Source: Coptodactyla brooksi (taxonomy: Eukaryota; Arthropoda; Insecta; Coleoptera; Scarabaeidae). From it: DNA of 25,143 nt. A model generated the notes under the pieces. That model had not been told where the DNA came from and ran no database searches. It saw nothing but the letters and a program-made list of their open reading frames with translations. How positions within the stretch are numbered: the stretch's first letter is position 1; every line of letters begins with the position of its first letter. The stretch is taken from NCBI GenBank assembly GCA_033557675.1, contig JAWQRM010000272.1:1-25143 (forward strand), written 5' to 3'. Shown piece after piece: positions 1 through 7,400 of the stretch. The translations under genes and the position numbers were made by a program.

Positions 1-44
1 TCATGGGCAAATCCGAATTCGTTCGACAGCCACTTCGAAATTTT

Positions 45-1312
45 GTAAGTAGGAGAGTTGATGGCGGATACAATAGGCCTGATTGTTTTCTCAGGTTTGT
101 GTATCTTAGACAATACAGCCTTTGCATCGTGGGCAGTATTACTGTTATATATTTTTATTTTTAAAATATGCAATTTTTATAACTAAAAATCTTTTGTATA
201 AAAAGTTGTTTGTGAAGGCTAATATATTTTCAAAAACTTATAACCCCTGAAAGATACTAGAATCAGATATTTCAACCTTTCATCAATCAATTATATGATC
301 AATGATTATTTGATATAACTTTACAGCTGTTTTTATGTAGTTGGTTTAAGTCTATTTTCCTAGTTTAAATTTTTGCAAATGAAACTTATTATGCTGACAT
401 CCATTACCTTTCCTGTTTTTCTTTTTCGGTCAATGATAAACTAGTGTAATCTCCATGCTTTTTTGTTTTCAGACAAGAATTTATTGTTTTATTTCATACT
501 TTATAACTAATTTGCACCTAGGGTTTCCAAATGTGACTTTTACAAAATTTCGCTTCAACATCACGTCCATTATATTTTATAAATACTCTAACTGTATCTA
601 AAAAAAACTTTATCACTAGTTCTATAGTTTTCATTTGTAGTGCTTGACTTTTCTGGCATACTTTCGCCCGGAACTTTAGGGTCATCTAAATAATCTCTCT
701 TTTGATGCCCAGGATGTCCTAAACTATCATGACACCCTCTCTTTATCTACATAAACTATAGCAATATCGCTGAAACTCATATTAAAAATGTTGATATTAT
801 CCGTACAGATGTCGTGATATAGCTTAATTTTAGCATATTTTCGCACATGTGTACATTAATATGTGCCTTAAACAGGCTGGCATTCAGGGATTGTGAGTTG
901 GGGTTCTTGCTTAGGTTGGAGAAGTTGGTATGCCTAACATGTTTGAGTGTGTTAATGTCTACATGACCACTCTTAAAAATTTTGCTGTTATTTTATCAAT
1001 TGTTTTAATTTTTTTAATAACTCGGCTTAAAATGTGCAAAAGACACCGATAATTAAAAGTTTTATAGGTTGTAATCTTCCCATTGCATATAATAAATGGT
1101 CAACAAGAGATTAATGTCGAAATTTACACTGTAAGAATTGTTCATAGTCAAGATCATTTGAATTTGTGAAGAAACCCTTTCAAATAAAACACAAATGATG
1201 AAAATGCAATTTTTAAAACGTTTATTAACATAATTTATTGCAGTCCATTTGTGTATAAACAAACCTGAAATTCAATGCATTAATTTTATTATCTTCTTTC
1301 TAATTGTTTTAG
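45..1312 (+). other. Gcn5 intron or upstream edge sequence
   Basis: This A+T-rich stretch ends at the acceptor for the first recognised Gcn5 exon. A gtaagt donor-like site lies at 45-50, but the 44 bases before it do not read as the expected KAT2 residues in the phase the next exon needs. A coding-like minus-strand block sits at 588-740. Nothing else was recognised. Confidence 0.4.
588..740 (-). other. Unrecognised minus-strand open block, protein-like composition
   Basis: About 50 codons on the minus strand are open and end in TAG. They contain HDSLGHPGHQKRDYLDDPKV, then PGESMPEKS and YRTSDKVFF. The residue mix is protein-like rather than that of random A+T-rich DNA, and it opposes the host gene inside an intron-like region. 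There is no start codon context. It could be a relic of a transposon or of an unrelated gene, or chance. The family is not recognised. Confidence 0.25.
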
Positions 1313-1478
1313 GTGGCTGGTGTTTTGTCATGTACCTTTATTTTGTGACTCTTTTCGACATTATGACACAGCAATGATATTTGGAAAAACTTTGCTCAGG
1401 GCTGTATTTAAACACGTTAAGAAGCAAATTTTAGATCAGTTTCATGAAGAGAGGGATTGGATGCCAGTTGAGAGAAGG
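1313..1478 (+). CDS. Gcn5: Gcn5 coding exon, PCAF N-terminal domain
   Basis: The acceptor is the AG at 1311-1312 after a T-rich run; the donor is gtatgc at 1479. The exon enters with one base of a split codon (presumably Arg or Leu before WLVFCHVP) and leaves in phase 0. The translation includes WLVFCHVPLFCDS, then HYDTAMIFGKTLLRAVF, and ends in PVERR. This aligns with the animal KAT2 region WLCYCHVP...FGRSLLRSIF, a helical region of the PCAF N-terminal domain. Confidence 0.92.
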
Positions 1479-4400
1479 GTATGCTGAATTATACATATAA
1501 TAAATATTATATTACTTTATAATTGGTTGAATATGATTGCAGTATTCAACTGATTACAGTTGAAGTGTTTACTGATAGACTCATTTCAGAGAATTTATTA
1601 TGTACAGTAAATACAGCAAATAACAATATATATATGCTGAGTATGTGTTTTAATAGTTTTTTTGAACTTTTTGTATCACAGATTGCTCGTATATGTGCTG
1701 GCAGATTGTTGTACTCCAGGACGCCCTTTATAATGCTCTATTTGTCTCAAATCTCGTGGTGTGTACCCTTGATTGACGTAGGTGGTTAGTTCGCCTCAAA
1801 CATTTTTGTTTGTTCCAAAAATTTCACTTTCAGTATGGAGCATCAAAACATACACTTTGTCAGTACCAATATCAATTTTTGGATTGTCTTTTTGATTTCC
1901 CCCACTGCAATGCATTTCTACTCTCCAAAATTTCTTTAGACCAACTTAGCGATTAAAAGTAACAATTCCATTAGAATAATATTCGTATACTGCATCTAAG
2001 GTGACTTTTTTCTTGACTCCGTAGTTTATTTCTAATAACATCTAACAAACATTCAAGGTAACAATCCCCCTGTTTGGGTGATATTCAATTATTGTATCCA
2101 TGACTAGCATTTCTCTTGACTCAATACTTTATTTAATGGGATCTAACAAAGAACATTTTTTGCATCCCTTGTGAAAATGTTGAATTTACATTTTACTTAT
2201 GTAACTTACACCAAATAATTCGAAACTAACCAGAATAGCTGTAGGTTACAATGGTGTAATCTATAACATTTGCTGTCTTGATTACTGTATTGCCTGTGAT
2301 AAAAATAATTGCTTTAACTATATTCATTTCTCAATCAATGGTCAACCAAATGAAATTAAAAAAAAAATCATGGCATTTGTCAATCCTCTTTGTAGATACT
2401 ATTAACAGGTTCAGTGATAAGGAGATTTTAACACATACCACATACCATAATGCATATATGGTAGTTTATATTACATGTACAATATATTGCATTGATATTG
2501 TAGGTAATGCTGTTAACACATTTTCCACCCTTTTTAAATTTGTTGGATGAAGAAATATACTCATCAAATTCACCTATTTGGGACCCTGACTTTAAACCGC
2601 CGCCATGTATTCCACTTCAGTCCCTATTGGAATCGAAAGCAAAAAGTAAGGTTTGATCACATGTTTTCATTTAACGCACTTTTAATATTGCAGGAGCTAA
2701 CACTACATTGAAGAAAGGAGAATTTGAAAAAACCCCTGTAGCTGATCGAGACAGTTATCCTTCAATTTCTTTAGGAGCAGGTTCTTCAAAAGTACGTGAA
2801 TATGATACTCCACCCCGAGAAGTCAAGCGAAGACGTGTTCTGCAGGATGAACATTTTGAGGATCTATCGAAAGAGACAGTTGCAGAAATAATAGCAACTA
2901 TAGATGATCCTAAGTATATGACAGGACCTGATATGGTGTTTTCTGAGAACACTCCGCCAAGAGATAAGGAACCAATGCAAGAGGAAAGACAGGGAATCAT
3001 TGAACTTCATGTGGTGGGAAACAGTCTTACTGAACCTGTTAGTAAGCAAACTATGTTGTGGTTAATTGGACTTCAAAATGTTTTTTCCTTACAATTACCT
3101 AGAATGCCAAAGGAGTATATTAGTCAACTATTATTTGACCCGTAAGTATATCCTAGAAAATGGAAAATTAAGCTACTTTAATATTAGGTTTAATAGTTTT
3201 GCAGAAACTACTTATATTCAAAATCTACATAGCTTGCATAATTAGGAAAATATCTGTTCATTTGTAAACAAATTGTGAATACCTCTTTTTATAACATGCA
3301 ATTTATTAAAATTTTACACTGAAATTATTTTATTTTAAGAAGTAATGATGAAAAACAAATACTAATGTAAAACTAATGTAAAACAATAATAATTGTAGAT
3401 TATTATTGTAATAATCTAAATATTATTAATCTAAATATTAATAATAAATATTAATAATCTAAATATTGCATGTGTTATTATTGTAAATAATAACACATAC
3501 ACTACAATAATAATTATAGTGTATGTGTTATGATTTAGCGGGCAAGTAAGTTACATATACATATACAGGTTGCGTCTTTCTGGACTTGGCATAGGGAGCG
3601 TTACACTTGACAACAATGCACAGCGCCGATCTATACGATGCAGACGAAACAGACTACCCACTGTGCTCAAGCGTATTTGCTTCATTTCGATGCCAACTGC
3701 GTACGAAACGCATCTATTCAACTGAACGAAATATAAAAACAAATGACGGTATACGTCCTTGCCGAAAAATTGCAAATCATCAAGTGGTTTTATGGAGGTC
3801 GGTCTTCAAAAGAATGCGCAAATTTATTTGCACACGCTTTTGAAGGAAGATGCATTCCCAATAAGCAGACAATTTACAACACTGTTCGCATGTTTGAAAA
3901 TTGTAATTGTATAAAGGAATGTTCCAAGTGGCACTTAAAGGAAGTCCCACCTAAAAAAGTCGAAGAAAGAGTAATGAGGGACAAAATGATTTGTGTTGCA
4001 GCGGAAGCAGATGACACAAAATCGACCAAACAAATTAGCGAGGAATTGGGTATAAGCAGAAGTACTGTTTCATGGGCTTTGCGCAAGCACGGGTATGTGC
4101 TATAAATTAATAACAAATATCTCTGTTCGCACCCAATATCCACAAAAGCTGAACGTTTGGACTGGACTTCTTTTTGATCATTTAATAGGCCCCTTTTTTA
4201 TTGACGGGACCTTAAACGCCCAGAAATATTTAAATCTACTAGAATGCAGTTCCGGCTATCCAGAACATTCCTGCAATATATCTAGACACTATTTGGTTTC
4301 AGCAAGACGGCTGCCCAGCGCATAATGCAATTAGGGTTAATGAATTTTTGACAAATTTATTCCCTAATCGCATTATGAGTGCGACAGGGAATATTAAATG

Positions 4401-7400
4401 ACCAGCAAGATCTCCAGATTTGTCGCCAAATGACTTTTTCTTCTGGAGGTTTTTTAAGCAGATCATTTATGGTCATGAGCAGGCGGAAAATTTGGTGGAC
4501 CTGGGAGCTAAAATTGCTAAAGCATCCATCCGAATCACACCTGAAATGTTTTCTAATGTTCAAGAAGCAATTTTTACGATCGGTTGAGATATTGTCTTTC
4601 TGCTCAGGGAGGCCTATTTGAGCTGCATTTGTAATTTTATTCTTTTGTTTTGCGTTCAGACAGATTTTTAAGAATTTATTTTATTTTAGAATATTTTTTT
4701 AGTTTCCTTTTAAAAAATTAGATTTGTTTTTTACGTAATCAGCGATAAAATTCAAAGAAAACAGTTTTATTCCCCGCTTTAATTTTTTTTTCAAGGTGTT
4801 TTAAATGCCTAGACAGCATGGTGCCGCCTGGCGAATGGACCGCTACCCGCTGGTCGCGAGCACCCTGTTGCCAATTTTATCGTTCTCCCTATGCCGAGTT
4901 TTGCGTGACTCGTACTGTATATGTATATATATTACAAAGCACAAGATCCGCTTTTTTATTTTCCTCACTGTCTTAATTTAAACAATAATACAAATTTATA
5001 GAGGCAATATTTAAATTGTATTTATTCTCTTACAATGACATTCTAATAAACAATAATGGATCAATTACAACCAGTGATGTGAATTGGTAAATTTCTGTGG
5101 TAATTTACTGTGGATTAAAGTAGAATATTTACTTTACACATGAACAATTAATTCAAAATCAAATAAATTCTTTTTTATTTGATTTTACATTCATTTAATG
5201 ATAAAATATAGCCTATGAGCTAATATAGCTTATTCCTTTGCATTATTACTATAATTATTATAGAATTATGAGTATCTTTGGTCATCAGTGATTTTTATCA
5301 TTAGCTCAACAAACGTTCAAAATATTCTCCTTGCACCTTTTAGCAGTAGGATAATCTATTATGAGATTCCGGATACACATTGTGAAAAATTTCTAGAAAA
5401 ACTGTTGCTCACACCTTCATAATCATGTTTTTCAGATCTTCTAATAACATACACCTACGATTTTACTTAAATATATAAAAAAATGGACGGGGTTTGAATA
5501 CAGTAAATGAGCTGAGGATTTGTACATACTTGTTTTATCAATCCACCTATTTGGAAATGTTTGGTTGAGGTATTCTCTTGCAGATCTAAAGTAATGTTGA
5601 AGAACACCGTCTTCATCTCAACTTCATCGCTATTTGCTGCCACTAATTTTTCGCTAAGGAAGGGTTAATGCTCACATTGGAACCCCCAATGTGCTTTCTC
5701 CTAGTGGACAAATGTGAACCATCTTACTCAAATAAACGAGAGTTACACAAATGGAACATTTTCTCAATAATCTATTCTTTTCACATGAACTAACAGTTTG
5801 GAAATGTGGAAGGGCCAGAAAATATCTAGTAGTGAAGGGTAAATAACGTGTGAAAATAAACAAGAACAAAAAGATGTATTGCTAAACTTTTAAAGTTTGT
5901 TACTCTTTATCTGGGGCTGTGTTTAGAGGATTAGTTGAATATCTCAGAAATCTAAATATTTATGACATTTACAAATGGCTATGATTTCCCTATACAGCAA
6001 TGAAATTCTCTTAAGAATATTGTACACAACCGGGTAGGTTTAGTTTGGGCTGTGCGTGATAAGTAAAACTAATCCATGAAATTGATGGTATGGAGCGTCA
6101 CAATTTTTCTCTATAAAAATACATTTTCCTATTTTATAATACAAATTGATTTGAGTTGCTTTAAGTACAAGAGTGAAATAATGCAATCGGTGTGCACGCT
6201 TTTATTATTTTTCAATTTGTTTAAAAATTTTAAACACAAACAAAACACTATCAATGTGTTTGTGACACATTGATTGTTACAAACCAATTAAATTTGTATC
6301 CAACTTAAACATACTTCCCAACGATCTTTAAAATGTTCGGGTGAAGTAAACTATTATAGTATGTCTCTGAAACAGCATCTAAATGATTGTAGCTTCATGA
6401 CGGATTGATGAAATCCAAAAAATCTGGCTATTACTGGATAAATAATTATAGTATCTTGGCAGATTTACATTACATTTTTTATTCTGTCTGATTCAACAGC
6501 ATGGTTTACGTCCATCTTATATGATAGAATGTTTTTCAACAGCCATATATTTTACATTTTAGGAAGCACAGAACATTGGCATTAGTAAGACATAACAAGC
6601 CTATTGGGGGGATATGCTTTCGACCATTTCCAACTCAAGGATTTACAGAAATTGTATTTTTGGCAATGACTTCAAGTGAACAAGTGAAAGGATATGGAAC
6701 ACATCTTATGAACCATTTGAAAGATTACCATATAAGGAAGAACATTTTGCATTTTTTAACATTTGCTGACCAGTTTGCTATTGGTAAGGTTTTATTCCAA
6801 AATGTATATTTGTTTTAATACGTACAAATTTTCTTCAGAATACTTTGAAAAGCAAGGATTTTCTGAAGATATAAAAATGTCACGAGCTATGTATCAAGGC
6901 TATATAAAAGATTATGAGGGTGCTACTCTTATGCATTGCGAACTAAATCCAAGAATTATATATACGGAATTTACATCAGTAATTCGTAAACAAAAAGAAA
7001 TCGTGAAACAACTAATATATCAACAACAAAGGACACTTTCTAAAGTTCATCCTGGTTTAACATTTTTTAAAGAAGGTAAATATTTTTACAAAGAATTATC
7101 TTAATTTAGGTTATTCGGTGACATAGTTTTCATGAATTTGTGATTTTATTTCAACTCAAGAAAGGTGACCTTAGTAGTACACAAGTACCCTAATTTATGC
7201 CAGAATATTTTAAAGGTGGTAATTCATGGTAAATACTAACAATTAATGCAGAAGAAGTAACTATTAAAGAATAAATTGAACTTGTGTTATTTATAATATT
7301 ATTTTTGATGCACGAAATTATTACCTCTACATGATTTTAAGTAGACATTAAGCTTGGTTAATATCCACTTAAAAATTGCATAATTACCATGGTATAGTAC

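Larger units (their letters stand above)
3566..4917 (+). mobile_element. Mariner/Tc1-like DNA transposon, complete ends, decayed coding
   Basis: The 5' end begins CAGGTTGCGTC and the 3' end, reverse-complemented, begins CAGTACGAGTCACGC. Both continue into GCATAGGGAG and later GACAACA/GGCAACA, so the terminal inverted repeats are imperfect and about 55-60 bases long. TA dinucleotides flank both ends (3564-3565 and 4918-4919), the target duplication expected for Tc1/mariner elements. Inside lies a decayed transposase in the + direction. The element is 1.35 kb, typical for the superfamily, and sits in the 3.4 kb Gcn5 intron in the same orientation as the gene. The repeat at 23560-23840 looks related. 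Confidence 0.9.

Noticed and set aside
2278..2550. 90-codon plus-strand open frame
   Set aside because: It overlaps the Gcn5 exon 2504-2645 in the wrong frame; the remainder is intron.
2755..3049. Two minus-strand open frames opposite Gcn5 exon 2694-3141
   Set aside because: Shadows of the real exon; no family motif.
5672..5869. 65-codon minus-strand open frame upstream of the inverted transposase fragment
   Set aside because: It does not continue the transposase motif order and has no recognised motif.
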